A stretch of 64,000 nucleotides of DNA from Rhodamnia argentea (GCF_020921035.1 NC_063156.1:25406283-25470282), one strand, 5' to 3'. Counted from the stretch's first letter, positions 11,351 to 24,779 are shown. The notes: generated by a model not told the origin, from the letters alone. Numbers and translations: made by a program.

Positions 11351-13241
11351 GAAGTACAGAAGCATCAGCCAACCAAGAAGCCTGGTCTATCAAAGAGCAG
11401 ATACACGCTTGACTGACAGCTCTTCCGGTCATGATCCTAGAATCTCATTGACTGGTTAACTCGAAGCTATATTACAACCCAAACAAGTACCCGCTGGGCA
11501 GGACAGTCGGTCCAGCTCAGACTGTATATCGACACTGCCATGTGGAAGAACAGCTCTCTGTGTCATCAGGGACATCAAAGTGCTGCTGAAGTAGGGGCAG
11601 AATGGGACCTGATGATGGGATCTCAGCAAGGAACAATGGTGGCAATGCCATGTGTGTCATTGATCCCTCTTGCAGCAAATGTCCTAGCAAGAATAGATTG
11701 CTGATTGGATTGAGAGAACATAAAGTTGGAAGGGGTCAGCACACTTGAGCTCATACCAGTGGCCGTAGGCTCAGAAAGTGTAGTTGCTGGCGATGGCTGC
11801 GCCATCTCCAAGTTTCGTTTTCGTTGTTCAGTTCATGTCAGCCCCTAAAAGTTCCCGGTGCACGCGTTTGAAAGTGTAATGAAGCTCCTAAATGGATGTC
11901 TCCAGAAGTGAACCCATCGTATTTGTGCTGGTTTTGGCGGGTTCTCGGATAACCATACCCTGCGGACTTCGAATAATCGAACGGGGTCGGGTGAAGAGCA
12001 GATTAAACGGAAGTGATCTGATGATTGCGAGATAAGTTGTGATTGGGGCCTCCAGGAGCATGTCAGTGACAGTCTCATGTGTTTGCTTGCTACTTATTGT
12101 GCTGGGCAGACATGTCCTCTTTTTCTGTGGTGTGATAGAACTGAACAGGGTGCAAGCAAACAAAAGAGAAGAGCAAGTTGGAAGAAGGTGATTTAATGAA
12201 GTGATCAGGTCTTGTTTTGACACCCAAAAAATGAAAAAAGAACAGAGAAACTTGCTTGGTGACTTTTGAGAACTGTGGTGATGAAAAGAGAGTACCTGAA
12301 ATCTGGCCAAGAGATTAGTATCTTGCCTTTCTTCTCCAATTTGCGCCAATTCATAGTGAGTCAAGTTTCGAAAAGATTATTCAATGCGACCAGTCAAGAT
12401 CGTAACCATTTAGGGGTGAACTTTATTCGTGAATTACTCAACGAGACATTTCTCAGTCAAGATTGATTGTAAATATTGATGCATTCGTCGTACTTTCTCT
12501 CACTACTCGATGTGTAATTTGCCCTATTCATTTCCTAATATCGCTCGAAGATTTTACTAAGAGTCGTAGCTTGTTTAAAAGTCCTCTCGTCCCGGTGATT
12601 ACTCCCGCCCTCGTCGAGTCAACTAGTGCCTAGTCCATCTTTGAGAACACATCTATTGAAGATTCTCCGTACCTTTGTATAGCCAGTTCTATATCCTAAA
12701 GAATTCCTCAAAGATCCTTTGGCGCGCATCTTACTTTGAACCACTTTATTAAACCTTTCCCTTTAATGCCGGGGTGGGGGCATGGATGATCAACCATTAA
12801 TCAAATCGAAGAAGTGGATTTAGCTTCTAGTACGCCAAAGCCAGCCTTGGAGCACGCATAATTAGATGGAGGAGGACCTAAGGGAAGAGTGAATAGACAA
12901 AATCACTTCTTTCCTTCACAATACAGAGCGCACAACGTCGAGGTGCGTCTATCTAGAAGGACCTATAAAACACTCTGTACACTTCATGAACCGGTTAAGT
13001 TTTGATTTTTGTCTCGGACAAATGATCCTATCCCACAATAGTTTGCACGTTGTCGAAGAAATTTGAACATAAGATTTCTGAATTGAACATCATGCCCGAA
13101 TTAACTGCACCAACTTGCTGCTTCTTCTATTTTAAACCTTTTCAGCTAGCTGAGATTGAATCAAGTCGATTCTTTTACTGGGGCGACACCTATTGATTGT
13201 GTTCAATTTATATTAAGAAATTGGAGAACGAAGGCACAATT
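11350..13241. other. Intergenic region, no secure gene
   Basis: Short open frames occur on the minus strand (11811-11623 and 12364-11888) with fairly gene-like base composition around 11500-12350, but no recognisable protein and no convincing exon chain. 12470-12800 has phrases seen in LTR elements (for example 'aatgccggggtgggggcatgg'). Nothing else supported. Confidence 0.35.
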
Positions 13242-13315
13242 GGTGTCGTGGTGTAGTTGGTTATCACGTCAGTCTAACACACTGAAGGTCTCCGGTTCGA
13301 GTCCGGGCGACGCCA
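13242..13315 (+). tRNA. tRNA-Val (anticodon AAC)
   Basis: A 74-base cloverleaf. Acceptor stem GGTGTCG pairs with CGACGCC with one T-G wobble, discriminator A at 13315. A box 'tggtgtagttgg' and B box 'ggttcgagtcc' are intact. The anticodon AAC is at 13276-13278 in the loop of a stem flanked by 'agtct' and 'acact'. No intron; CCA is not encoded, as expected for a nuclear gene. A run of eight T (13327-13334) just downstream is the RNA polymerase III terminator. Confidence 0.97.
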
Positions 13316-13326
13316 CTATCTTCACC

Positions 13327-13334
13327 TTTTTTTT
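13327..13334 (+). terminator. Pol III T-run terminator of tRNA-Val
   Basis: Eight consecutive T on the sense strand, 11 bases after the tRNA 3' end. Confidence 0.85.
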
Positions 13335-13339
13335 CCTAA

Positions 13340-14088
13340 TTCCTTGAAGGAATTTCCCCTTTTCTTTGGAAGACCGTCGGGCCCGAAAAAGATAATCCAA
13401 TCGATAGAACGACGCCAAATGAATTCGCAAGCGCGTCCTGAGCGAAACCAATTACACGAAATGTACTATCTTGGACCTGGGGAAGACGATCTCTGTTTTC
13501 ACTTCAACCCCAGCAACATTTTGACCCCAAGTTCATGACATTACAGTCGCAGAAGTTAGAACATAGTGAACACCAACATCCTCAGAGAGATGGTCTCTTC
13601 TCGATCCTTCTTTTTGTTTGTTCAGTGGACCATATGAATGGCTCGAGGAATCGCTCGAGTTATTGCATAAAGCTTAAAGAACTGCTCTGCATGCGCAGTA
13701 CCCAGTTCATGTTGACCCAAAAGTCTTCTGCAACTGTAGTTAGAAGAATTTAGCTTGTAAAAAGCACAGATTGAACAAACAAATCCTATTGTCATTCAAC
13801 TTCACCAGCAGGTCAGTATACAGAAGATCTTTGATACACATATCGGATCAGAGAAGGGGGACAAAAAGAAAAACAGCCTCATCGTCCTAAAATTACAAAA
13901 TGCCCACTGCTTGGGCCTTTGGGAGAGGGCTCTTCCTCTGTGTGCCTATTGCGCTGTCTCTAGCTTTTTCTCAACAGTATGCGTAGTCTGGCTATCGTTC
14001 TTTTTCTTCTTTTTACACGGTGAATCAAACCAAATAATCATCCCAAATAAAAAAAACTGAAACTTGGGGGGCACGTCATGTATGTGTC
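13340..14088. other. Intergenic between tRNA and YUCCA 3' end
   Basis: No protein gene recognised. A plus-strand open frame (13344-13538) has no family resemblance. The region up to 14088 probably includes the 3' UTR of the YUCCA gene on the minus strand. Confidence 0.4.
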
Positions 14089-15746
14089 TTAGAACTGGGA
14101 GATGCATCTCCTGTGGCAAGCAGTGGTCCTCTGTTTCTGCCTAGTCTCCAGCTTCCAGACCTTGCCAATGTCCTGAGCAATCCTCATGGCATCAGAGGAT
14201 GCACCAGACAGCCCTCTCCTCGTGAACCCAACTGCATATAGCCCAGCATTGCCCTTCCAGCCATTGGGGAATTGCGGTTTTGGGTAGCCGTTCTTGGAGA
14301 AGAACTCGCTCTCCTGATAACACGAAAAGTTGACCAGAACAACGTTAGCCCAATTTGTCCAACTCTCTCTGTTCACTTCATGAGAAGACCCGACAATGAA
14401 AAAGAAACTCCCAAAACAGTGGACTTTGTAGGGGAAAAGTTTTGACTTTCTTTTGACGTTCCATTTGGGTCGAGACCGGGAATGTCAAAGATGTAAACTT
14501 CTTTTTCCAAAAAATAAGCCCAAACAGAAGATATTTGCGCAAACCCAGATCATAAAAACTTCAAGAACAGGACAATTTTTACACACCTGAAGCCAAGAGG
14601 GGACGTTGCTTTTGTACCCAGTGGCAAGAATCACCGAGTCAACGTCGAGCTGGTCTCCATTCACCAGCTCCACAACATGGCCAAGTGAGAATCTCTTGAT
14701 CCCTGGGACAACCTTAATCTCTCCAGATCTGATCTTCTCCAGTGCTCCAACGTCCAAGACTGGGGTCTTCCCTTTCTCGTTCTTGAGCTCCATTGGTCCC
14801 ATTGATGGCCTTTTGAGCCCATATTTTCCGATGTCCCCGAGCACCAACCATGCCAGGATCAGAAGTATCTTGTCGACCAGCCAAAGTGGAAGCCATTTCA
14901 TCAGCAAAACGGCCAGCTCGAATGTGGACTTCCCCAGAACTTCTCTAGGCAATACGTGAACCTGTTCATTGCCAAGCAATCAAATGCACGAATTAGAATC
15001 AACTCTCTCCATTCATAACGTCTTAAAGTTCGGATTTTTTCGGTTTCTTTTTTGCATTAGAATTGGCAGCTTACCGAGCTGCGGACCACCAGCGAAGGCT
15101 CAGCATTGTGGTTGCAAAGGTCTAGGGACAGTTCCATGCCGGAGTTACCGGAGCCGACGACTAGGACCCTCTTCCCGGCAAACTTCTGGCCGGACTTGTA
15201 GTCGCAGGCATGCACCACCTCGCCCTTGAACTCCGCCAGCCCATCTATTTCCGGCACCACGCGCTCCGCATTCTCCCCCGTCGCCACCACAAGCCACCGG
15301 CAGATGTACTCGATCTCGGAGTGGCTCGAACCCCTGGCCTGGACCGTCCGGATGCGCCACAGGCCGCTGGTCTCGTCGTAGCGTGCGGACTGGACACACT
15401 CGTTGAAGTTGGGGCTGATCTCGAAGCGCCTTGCGTAGGACTCAAGGTACTTGATGAACTGCCTCCTGGTGGGGTACTCGGGGAAGTCCTCAGGGAACGG
15501 CATTTTAGGGAGCTGGCAGAATTGCTTGGGAAGGTGAAGTTTGAGCCTGTCGTAGGTTCGCTTCTGCCACAACGAGGCAATGCACTCGGCCCTCTCCAGG
15601 ACCACAAAGGGCACTCCTTGGTCTCTAAGGCAGGCCGCAGTGGCAAGCCCGGAAGGGCCCCCGCCGACGATGACCGGCCCATTGACCCAGACGCAGCGGC
15701 GGGCGAAGAAGTCCTCATGGTCGGCTAGGCGGAACAAGTTGTCCAT
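14089..15746 (-). CDS. YUC8: YUCCA flavin monooxygenase (YUC8/9 type), auxin biosynthesis
   Basis: Three exons, 15746-15075, 14961-14587 and 14313-14089, all phase 0 and GT-AG, encode 423 residues, close to the known length of this clade. YUCCA enzymes convert indole-3-pyruvate to indole-3-acetic acid, the rate-limiting last step of auxin synthesis, using FAD and NADPH on the ER or in the cytosol. Seen: FAD motif VGGGPSG (27-33), the FMO-identifying [16 protein letters not shown] motif [15 protein letters not shown] at the end of exon 1, and [12 protein letters not shown] at the end of exon 2. The N terminus (MDNLFRL...[11 protein letters not shown]) and the C terminus ending HRRCISQF place it with YUC8/9/5/3/7 rather than YUC2/6. 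Members of this clade respond to temperature, shade and wounding; nothing here shows the regulation. Its next protein-coding neighbour upstream is 15.7 kb away (MCTP). Confidence 0.96.
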
Positions 15747-15943
15747 TGTTTTGGGAGGAGGGTATCAAGAATCTCTAGAAACGGGTGTGAGCGCCTTCGT
15801 TTGCAAGAAAAGAGGGTATTTCTCTCTTTTGCTAGGTCTGTAGGCAAATGGAGAAAAGTTGATGATTGAGAGATTGAACTGTGCTTGTGCCTTGTAATTT
15901 TGAAGATTGACTTGGTTGGTTTGGAGGGAGAGGATTGGAGGGG

Positions 15944-15952
15944 CTTAAATAG
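15944..15952 (-). promoter_or_regulatory. Possible TATA box of the YUCCA gene
   Basis: Sense-strand CTATTTAAG lies about 200 bases upstream of the ATG in otherwise GC-mixed sequence. No transcript data to fix the start site. Confidence 0.4.
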
Positions 15953-15959
15953 GGAGGAG

Positions 15960-18380
15960 GAGGTGGGGGGGGCTGCATGTGATGGGAACTTGGGGGAGTT
16001 ATCATGTGGGCTAAGGGCTTGCGTTGCATTGCACTCCTCAAATCATGAGCTTGTGACTATCATCCTATAATTTTTCTTCTTTCTTTTTTCTCTTGTCATC
16101 CTATAGTTTAATGGGTATAATAGTAAGAGAGCTTTGGTTTTGTGAATTATTCAATTCCTTGGAAAAAGTGGGAATATAGTATTTTGGTTTGGGGGGGGAT
16201 TTTGATATTGTTTCTTTAGGGAAAGGCTTCATCATAGATGATGGTGTGAACGAATTTGATCTATGTACATTGCTTGGCTTTTCATAGTGTTAACTATGTG
16301 ATTAGCTTTGGCACAAAATGAAAAAAAATTGGAAAAGATTGAGAAGCCAGTGAAGTAGCCGCCGCATGTGGGTGAGCGAAGGGAGGACTAAGAAGCACGA
16401 AGAAAAATTATCGGTCGCGCCCCGACCGGAGCATAGAGGCCCGATGCATGCGATCCTTTGGATTTCGCAGATCTCATGTAGAATCCACACGATGCGGCTG
16501 CCGATATTGCAACGCCTCTAGTGCTTTGAGCGCGTACGACATGGTCCTTGCTTCCTATTCTATGGAATTGAACGGATAGCGGTCGATATTAATGTCCAAA
16601 AACATTCCAACCCGAGGACCAAAACTCCAAAAATTGCATCAAGCGCGTGCTAGCCAAGAAGGGCGGTGAGCCTCTCTAGGCCCCCCCAAATAGACCCTAG
16701 CCAGCGTTGAGAAGCACTGGTTGTTCGGGTCCTCCTCTTTACTCCAATCGGAGAATCATGAAGCTCTCTTTAACCATTTTTTACTAGCAACAAAGGTAGC
16801 ATAACGGGTAATTTCTCCGACAGTCGTCCTCTAATCCACCCGTCGTTGGTATGGACGGACCTGTTGTGGGTTCAGCTATGACAAAACCGTGTACAAAGCT
16901 TTGTGACCCCTTTAGGCAACCTCGACGACCCGCCGTGTCACCTCATCTAGGGTAAACGCATGTAGGTTCAGCAACGGATGTAGCCCAAAACCTAGCATCA
17001 AGAGAGTGGTGAAAGCTAAATAATACAAGAGGGCTTCGTGAATGTGAATTCACATGGCTCCCATTTTCCATGATACTAATGTGAATTGTGGTTATATGGA
17101 GTAGTTTCCAAAGCTAATAAAAGACAAGGTCTTATCACAAAAGGACAGCTTAGCTAGCTCACTGCATGTAATGAACAGGTCGGTTAGTCCTTTTGCCTAT
17201 GGTATAATTAGTCACTTCACTAACGAGCAGCTGGGAAATTTCCGCTGGAAAGTGCGCTGTCGTGCTTGAATCATTCAGGTTTGTAAAACAAAACAAAACA
17301 AAACAAAACCCTTTCCTTGTTTCTTATGGATCACACCGTAAATGGGAGGCACGAGCACTCGATTGAAGATAAACATTCTTGGGAAATTACAAGCTTTCGG
17401 TAGTAGCTTTTGATGGTAAATGCACCCCTCCCCCAAACAGTTTGACACTCGTCCTCGTTTGATTGAGGATGCGAAAAGCCGGTTATTGTCAAGGGGGAGA
17501 CATATGAATATTAGGGTTTTTTCTTTTTTTCTTGGTACTTTCGAGATACATTATATGATGATCGTGATCATCCGAGCGAAGCTTTTTGAAAAAATCGATG
17601 GGGATGAAGAGGCTTGAGCTGTAGAAAAAAAAAACTAGGGTTGTACGCAACCCCACTCAACCCCACTCAACCCCACTTGGGGTTATCGAGTGAAAAAAAT
17701 TTCTCGGGGAAAGAGAGGCAGTCAGGTGCATGCAAACCCCCTCGATCGCACGTGCTTCTCTCCTTTCAAAAGGACAGGTGCATGCAAACCCCATCAAGTT
17801 CTCCATTAATACCAACTTCTCATGACCCTAATGCCACCTCTTTGCGTGGTCGGCGTGGGCACTTGAAAAAGATAGCAATTCAGAGTCAATTTATGTTTGA
17901 CAGGGGACGATTCTAATGAAAATTAGCCAAGTGGGGGCATTGCTAAGCTTCGGTCGAGACAAAAGGGTCTTTCGTTGTGAGCTCTTGTTGGGTTAACTTT
18001 GAGTCACGCGTGAGGAAAAGTTCGAGGGGAAAAAAGGTCGTGGCTTTCGATGTGAATGTGGGATTAGGGTTTTGGTTTTGTCAAGCTGCATGCTTTCTTT
18101 AGGAGGTCGGAAGGTTTTTTTGGCTTTTCGAGCTGTTGCTGTGAGTTGCCAACTTCGCCGCCCGGCAGAAATTAGTTGTATCGATGTGGGGCAATGGCGG
18201 TGCCACGTCATTCAGTAGGCGATGAGTAGTTGTAATTGTGTCGTTCTGAGCACGAAAATATCATGTGAATCATATACCTCTGGGTGAGTTTTACCCTGTA
18301 GTGGAATGATTACTTATTATTTCTCATGAGTTATATAAATTCGAGGAGAATTTTGTTTGATAAAAAATTAAGCACATTGT
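15960..18380. other. Gene-free intergenic stretch with small repeats
   Basis: No gene seen. Contains (AAAAC)n at 17286-17308, a possible third fragment of the 9.7-11.3 kb repeat at about 17025-17095, a 10-bp minisatellite at 17648-17680, and a duplicated phrase 'aggtgcatgcaaacccc' at about 17723 and 17775. Confidence 0.4.
17648..17680. repeat. 10-bp minisatellite, about three copies
   Basis: Three head-to-tail copies of AACCCCACTC; the last copy also forms a small inverted repeat with the following 'ttggggtt'. Confidence 0.8.
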
Positions 18381-18382
18381 AC

Positions 18383-19060
18383 GACGATCAATTCAGTCAT
18401 AAATTTTTCATTTATGCTAATTTTGTCCTAAATGTTTTTCACAATATGTCAATTTAATCCTAAGATTACAATTTTTTTTTTTGGGATAATTTCCCCTATG
18501 AGTTTGACATGGGCTCATGGAACAAGTCACTACTTAGAGGCGCCTCTTTCTACTTGTTTTTCAAGTTGATCCAACGGGAGCCCTAATTTTTTTTTATTTC
18601 AATTGAGTCCTAAACCTTTTGTAATTGTGTCAATTTAGTCCATTTGCCTGGCCAACATTGACGTGGCAAATTTTCAACGATACTTTTTTATTTTTGATTT
18701 TTTTTTGTCTTCTCTTTTCTTTTATTTTTTTTGTTCAAGTGAGCCATGTCGCCTACGGCTTTTAAAATAAACTAAATTGACACAATTGTGCAAATTCAAT
18801 TCATTTGGCCGGCCAACGATAACGTGGCAAAATGTCAATGATTTTTTTTTTCTGTCTATTTTTTTTTTTCTGTATTCTCTTCTCTTCTCTTTTCTTTTCT
18901 TTTTTTGGTCGGCGGCACCACGTTAGCGATAGCTGGTAAAACGGATTGAATTAATGCAATTGCAAAATGTTTAGGACTCAATTGACTAAAAAAAAAAGTT
19001 TAGGATTGAATTGGTATAATTGCATCACATTTAGGACTTTTTTTGTACTTCTCCCGGTAG
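18383..19060. mobile_element. Nonautonomous TIR element, 'tcctaaa/gtcaatt' family
   Basis: Left arm 18390-18470 (gtcctaaatg ... gtcaatttaatcctaa) is matched in reverse complement by 18950-19055 (tttaggattgaattgg ... catttaggac). Inner subrepeats of the same phrase occur at about 18585-18690 and 18765-18840, each followed by 'ggccaac...acgtggcaaa'. The centre is T-rich low complexity. No transposase. Confidence 0.65.
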
Positions 19061-21670
19061 CAAGCTTAGCATGAGCAATTAGCATCTTGGTGGACCAATT
19101 AAACGAAGTAACAAGCAAGCGGATGAAATGATATCGCACTCTGACTTGGTTTTTAGTTTGCAATTAAGTGAGCTAAACTTTGAGATGCTTAACTAACTTA
19201 TTAAATGAACGAACTAACTAATGCAGCAATCATATATCCTTACTAAGTCATACTTTCCTGCGAAATACGAGTAAATTCCGAAGACATAGTCCGCGTTGAT
19301 TAAGAATATGGCCCCGTCCAATTTCTAAGAACACGGCATTAGCATTAATGTCACATTCTATGCAACATATGCACTGTTCCACCAAGTACGACAAAGCATA
19401 AGCTAACCAAAGATTAGCAAGAAGGGGTGAACACAGTTAGGCTAACTCTTAAATAATTACACCCTTTTGAGCTGGCTTTGGTTCCTCCCCCCCACCTAGC
19501 TTTTGTCTGCGCAAAGCTCTTTGGTCAAACCCTAGAATTAGAAATAGAGAATATTTGCACATCTTATCATTAGAAAATATTTAGCTCCCTCTCTCTCTCT
19601 CTCTCGCTCTGATTTAGGTTTTAAAGGTGGATCTCACCAGCCAACCCCAATCATTAATTAGCAATTAGTAAATCAATAATGGCCAAAAAAGCCCTCATAA
19701 ACTAATATTATTCTGCCCTAGAGAACTTTAGGAGAGGGAGGGAACCTTAGTTTCATTAGTTTTTGTGTCATCTAAAATTGCAAATGATGAAGATGTGGAT
19801 CACATGGCGACCCTAGGTAGCAACTTCTATGGGAAAGTCGCACTAATTCATATTAATCTATCTAGTGAAAATCTAATTGAATCTAAAGAGGGACACATCG
19901 GAATCTTAACAAAGTTCTTTAAGAGATCTTCCTTTCCCTTCTCGAAATTTCCTCTCGTTTTAGACCTCATGTGGCTCACTTTCGATTGTTTATAGCCCAC
20001 AGATTTTCTGAACGTTTCGTAAGTAAATAATCGGGATGAGAGAAATTTTGGTATCGGGAAAACTTGTTAATGGAATCTAAATAACTTATAAAAGTATAAT
20101 GGTTTTTGCTTCAGTCGTGAGTAAATCATCTTTGTTATTATTCTGTATATGTGGCAATGTTTTTCAGAACAAATTCGATCACACAATACGTATGAAATTG
20201 AATTTGAGTGAATATATATCACATGCGAATAGCTCTACTTTCATTATTAGACTCGTCATTGTTCCTGAAGAATTAGCACCTACTCTACTATCATCCTAAT
20301 AAGAATCCCAACTCTTATTCGGAATTTCGTTAATAGAAACTTTGCTGCCAAGTTTACTCAATATAAACATTAATCCACAAAACCGATTTTTTTTATCCGG
20401 ATGTGTAGCCTTCTTTATTCAATTGAACCCACATGCATCATCATTGGTTTGGCCAATTAGTTAATTAGCAGAAATACAATTAACTATCCAAAGAAATACG
20501 AAAGGTTATAAGTATCTTATTTTCGAAATTTGACCCACTCGTAGGTTTCTTTTTTTTCTTTTTAAACTTAACCCAAATGCAATAATCTACATTTGCATTA
20601 TGAGAAGGAAAATGCTTTTCTGATTGTACTTTTGAAAACGGTACAATCTCAATTGTAGATTCACACACCTCCGTCATCGCGTGATTTGCATAAAGCACTT
20701 ATTGATTGAGAAATCGTGTAGTCGAAAACAACTGATAGTCTTGTCAAATTGTCAAGCTAGCATTTCTTTTATGGAAATACAAAAAGGTTATTAGTATCTT
20801 GTTTTCAAAACTTGAGACGTGGTTATCTAACAACCACTAGGGGGGTCCCATAGATTAGGAGCATTTGCGGTGATTAAACGAAGGGAATGTGGGTCCACAA
20901 TGAATAATTAAACCGAAGCAAATCTCGGAAGTAAGCGATTAATTATCGATAATTAGGATCTTCAAAACAATTAATGCGTACATCCCAAGCATATGATGGA
21001 GAACGTGGAATGCGACGGAGAGCACTTTAGAATCAGTACTTGCGATCTTTTCTTTCAATTAGTTAAATCGATTAATTAAGTCTAAACCATGGGGGTCGGT
21101 AATACCGGTTGGACTAACTCTAGTAGTCAAAATCTAGAAATTGGTCGTCCAGGTGCCACGTCAGGAGCTTTGCACTTGGCACGGTTACGGCACGGCATGT
21201 GGCACGAATTTCTTGCAATTTTTGTTTATATATAATAATTATAGTATGTTAATTTTTTTTTTAAATGGCTTCTCTTAATCCAAGATGCCGCCCTCCCATG
21301 GTCATTGCACCAACATTCACAGATCCCGAATTATTTAAGCGTAATTAATCCCATTCTCAAATTTTTATTAAGTGGGGTTAGAGAGAGAGAGAGAGAGAGG
21401 GGGTTAAAGCCGGTAATGAACATTCCCTTTTCCTTTTTTTATTTATTTGTCAAATATTTACTTTAGTACTGATGAAACATGGCATGAGAAAAGTCAAATA
21501 TGCGATCGTTCAGATGGATGGCATTCCCGATCTTCTAGCAAGACGAGAAACACCCATTGAGTACATATTTCAAGACTAGCCAAACCAATTTCCGGAAAAA
21601 CATGGTTGTCTCCCGACTTTGATGTTTGAATTGAACCGATCCAAACATACTCGAATTTTGTGTTCTTCTA
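19060..21670. other. AT-rich intergenic, no gene seen
   Basis: No recognisable coding exons or RNA genes. Contains a short (CT)n at about 19590-19606 and (GA)n at 21380-21399. Confidence 0.4.
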
Positions 21671-21674
21671 GACT

Positions 21675-22451
21675 GCATTTGGTCTTTATTATAAAAACGG
21701 GGATATAATATGTTTTATCATATCCTATGTTTAGTAGATATCGGTAAGATAAAATAAAGGGGATATAGACGGAATGCTCATATCCTAGGGGAGGGATATG
21801 ATAGACCGGAACAGTATTTCTCAAAAAAGCAAACACGAGGAGAACAAAGTTTTTTCTACAACCACTACCTCTCCTCCGTGCCGGGCCGCCTCTTTAGCCG
21901 CAGGGGGGGGGCGGCTATCCCTTGTTCTTTAATCGCTTGAATCTTTCCCATATTCAAAAGAGGTCTCGACATATTATGAAGGTAACTCTAGGTTGATATA
22001 TTGACTTTCAAGGTAACTCTCTTTGACGGCCTGTATGAGTGCATTTTCAATTTATGAAAAAAAGCTGAATAATTCCATTAATCAGCACTTGTTTACTCAC
22101 TCAACAAGACAATGAATAAGGCCGGCGGGTCATTTTCAAAGGATTTAACTCCAAATCAAAACTCCCGATTCTCTTGGGTTTACTCGATCAATGTCGTGCT
22201 CGAATTTAGATGACATAAACATCTACTCTATAATAACTCACTCATCAGAGCTTGTTAGTGCGTAATTTATAAAGCATTATGATGTTTTGGCAAAACAGAG
22301 TCGATCTCATTTGCGCCTTGCCTCTGCTTATCCGATATTACTTCCGCAGTTCACCAAACAGCAAATAGGATATAACAAAATCCTCGAATTTTCTTATCCT
22401 ATCTCATCTTATCCAATCATGTCTAGACTAGAAATTCGGACGACCAAACGC
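21675..22451. mobile_element. Putative TIR element (GCATTTGGTC/GACCAAACGC ends)
   Basis: The ends GCATTTGGTC (21675) and GACCAAACGC (22442-22451) are near-perfect inverted repeats, followed inward on both sides by 'atatcc/ggatat' phrases. The same right end, with similar inner sequence, recurs at 44900-44943. No transposase; no clear target duplication, so boundaries are tentative. Confidence 0.45.
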
Positions 22452-24570
22452 AACCCTAATGCGTTTTATTTACTTTATTTATACTTTTACCAAAAAGACA
22501 ATTCATTTGTTACTGTACATATACACATAGAAAGAAACTTCATTGGGCATGATAATCTGAAAGGGCATTTTTTACCGAGGCCAAGTTCATGGGAATTCCA
22601 AATGTCGACGGGGACGTTTCCATCGAGAGCGAGATTTCACACCTTCCCAAGAACGCCTCATTGGCCTCCACCACATTCATCCCTCCAAGGCTCCACTCCA
22701 TTCCTCCCTCCCAAAAGACAACTCCTCCTCCACATAGCCCGTAAAAAAAAATTAGGTTATTTGTAAATTCTTTTTTAATTTTTTTTTCCAAAATTTCCCC
22801 CATTTCCCGGTGACTCGATCATTCCTCGAAAATACATTAAGAATAATAACACAAAAAAGACTGGAAATAAAAAAAGAGTGGAATATTTTGAATTTTTCCG
22901 AACAACAGTGTCCTCGAGTCGAGTTCATAAACAATACACGACGCATTTACGTTCCAGTTAAGCTTGGGATCACATGGGCAGGCCGGCCCCCGCCAATAGG
23001 GAATTAGGAAGGCCGGTCGCTCCCACTTCGCTTATGATCGAATCGCGACCGTCCAACACAAATTGCCCCCCAGCCCCCGCTCAGCACACGCTGTACCGCC
23101 TCCCTTCAAGCCATCCATCCCAACCTAATTTTCCCAATTTCTCCCAAACAAAGGAAAAAAAAAAAAGAAAAAAAAATAAAGGATTGGTGAAAAGAGGAAA
23201 TTAAGACCCAATTGACCTAATTCCCATTACGAAGAAAGTCAAGCTGGAATCTGGGGAGCACTTTTGTTCTACCACCAACCCACCACTTCTGTCACTTAAT
23301 TTCCCTTCTTTCTTTTTTTCTTCTCCTTTTTTCTGTACTTTTTTTTTTTTTTTGGTCGGAAGGGAAATTTTCATTTCGCTCCGAGCGGAGATACGTAATT
23401 TCAAGGTAAGGATACAAATCAAATAAAGTAAGTAAATCTAAAAGATAAATCAACTTGATGCACATTACAGAGACTCACTCATTTGACGGAGACGTGCCCG
23501 TCGTAGCATCGAAGTAACAACCTGCGGCCAATCACCGAATCTCGCATCAACATCGGTGATGAGCACACGCCAAGATTTCCTTCTCCAAAAGTTACGGCTT
23601 TGGCAAAAGGAGGCGCGTGGCTAGATTTGGCGTCCCCGGCACACAAAGACAACAAACAACACCAATAAGTTAAAAGAGCATATAAAACACTTTGTAAATC
23701 CCATATCTATTTCTAGATCGGAATAGAAAAACACCAAAATTCTAAATCTAGTTTTAGATCGGTAGAGAAGACTTGCAAAAGAAATACCAATTGATCACAA
23801 AATTACTTTCGGATAAACCGATTCTTGAAGGTAGTAGTAGAGGAGCCCCGTAGTCTTGTGCAACGCTCGACTAAATGGAGCAAGCACCGAAGCCGGAGCT
23901 AGCAAACAGATCTAGAATAGCATATTCTTCCAAAGAACTCGCGCATCGAATTTTTATAAAACTCTCCACGTGGAGAAAGTCCGTGAAATTAATGAATAAA
24001 TCTTGAAGATAAGAATACATAGATAAGGAAACAAACAAGGAGAAGGAGAAGGAGAAGGCTCCCTCCCTCTCAGAAAAAAAGGCTAAAGGAGGAGGGAGGT
24101 GCCGCGGCGGCTGAGGGAGAGAAGAGAGGAAACGATTGAATACTTTGTACGCCAAAAGAATCACACATTTCAAGTTTCAAATCATGAATTTCACATCTTC
24201 AAGAAGCTCATCCAATGTCTGAATGGGTGCTTGTTAAGATTTCCATTACAGAAGATCAAAGGAATCGGCACGATCTGGCTGGCCATTCTATCCGTCGTTC
24301 CATGCGAATGGTAGGGCTTTTCAAGTTCTAGTCCGTCACAAAGTCCGAAATGCTTTATGATGCATGTGCGACCCTCGTGTAAGGATCTGAAATTTCGAGA
24401 ACTCGGCGAAAATCTACTTGACTTTACACTATCCCATCGGGCCATGTTACTACTTAGTCACCACACATTGACCGTGTGCTGAATAAAACAAGGGCCATTT
24501 GACCAGAAACTCAGTTTACTAAAACCATTTGCAGCTGCCTGTTTTCATTAGTGCAAGATTCTCGATAACT
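22452..24570. other. Intergenic, no secure gene
   Basis: Mixed low-complexity DNA with A- and T-runs (23155-23180, 23338-23354). Short open frames at 22287-22766, 22540-22803 and 24191-24445 have no recognisable family. Confidence 0.35.
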
Positions 24571-24576
24571 AACTTC

Positions 24577-24768
24577 ATGGCTACTATAACTACATTAACC
24601 GTAGGAATAATAATTCTTATATTCGTATCACTTGGTTTCTGGATCATTGGTTCTTATCTCCACAACATGCATGGAGCTTCTTCGATTCAGAATCTGGAAC
24701 ATGCATCACCCAGAATATATGCTTACACAACAGCTCCATCACAACGCCAGCGGCGGCAGCAAGATTAG
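24577..24768 (+). CDS. Possible small single-pass membrane protein (63 aa)
   Basis: ATG at 24577, stop TAG at 24766. The first ~30 residues contain one strongly hydrophobic segment (about 8-24, TVGIIILIFVSLGFWIIG), followed by a short polar tail ending in a basic, Gln/Arg-rich stretch (QRQRRQQD). I know no family for it. No splice structure or clear promoter is visible, and open frames of this length arise by chance, so this is a candidate only. Confidence 0.25.
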   Translation: MATITTLTVGIIILIFVSLGFWIIGSYLHNMHGASSIQNLEHASPRIYAYTTAPSQRQRRQQD

Positions 24769-24779
24769 GGTTTGACCAG

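Noticed and set aside
13156-13451. Open frames covering the tRNA on both strands
   Set aside because: The clear tRNA-Val explains the sequence; the translated strings match no protein family.
15210-15728. 172-codon plus-strand open frame
   Set aside because: Shadow of YUCCA exon 1 caused by its high G+C content.
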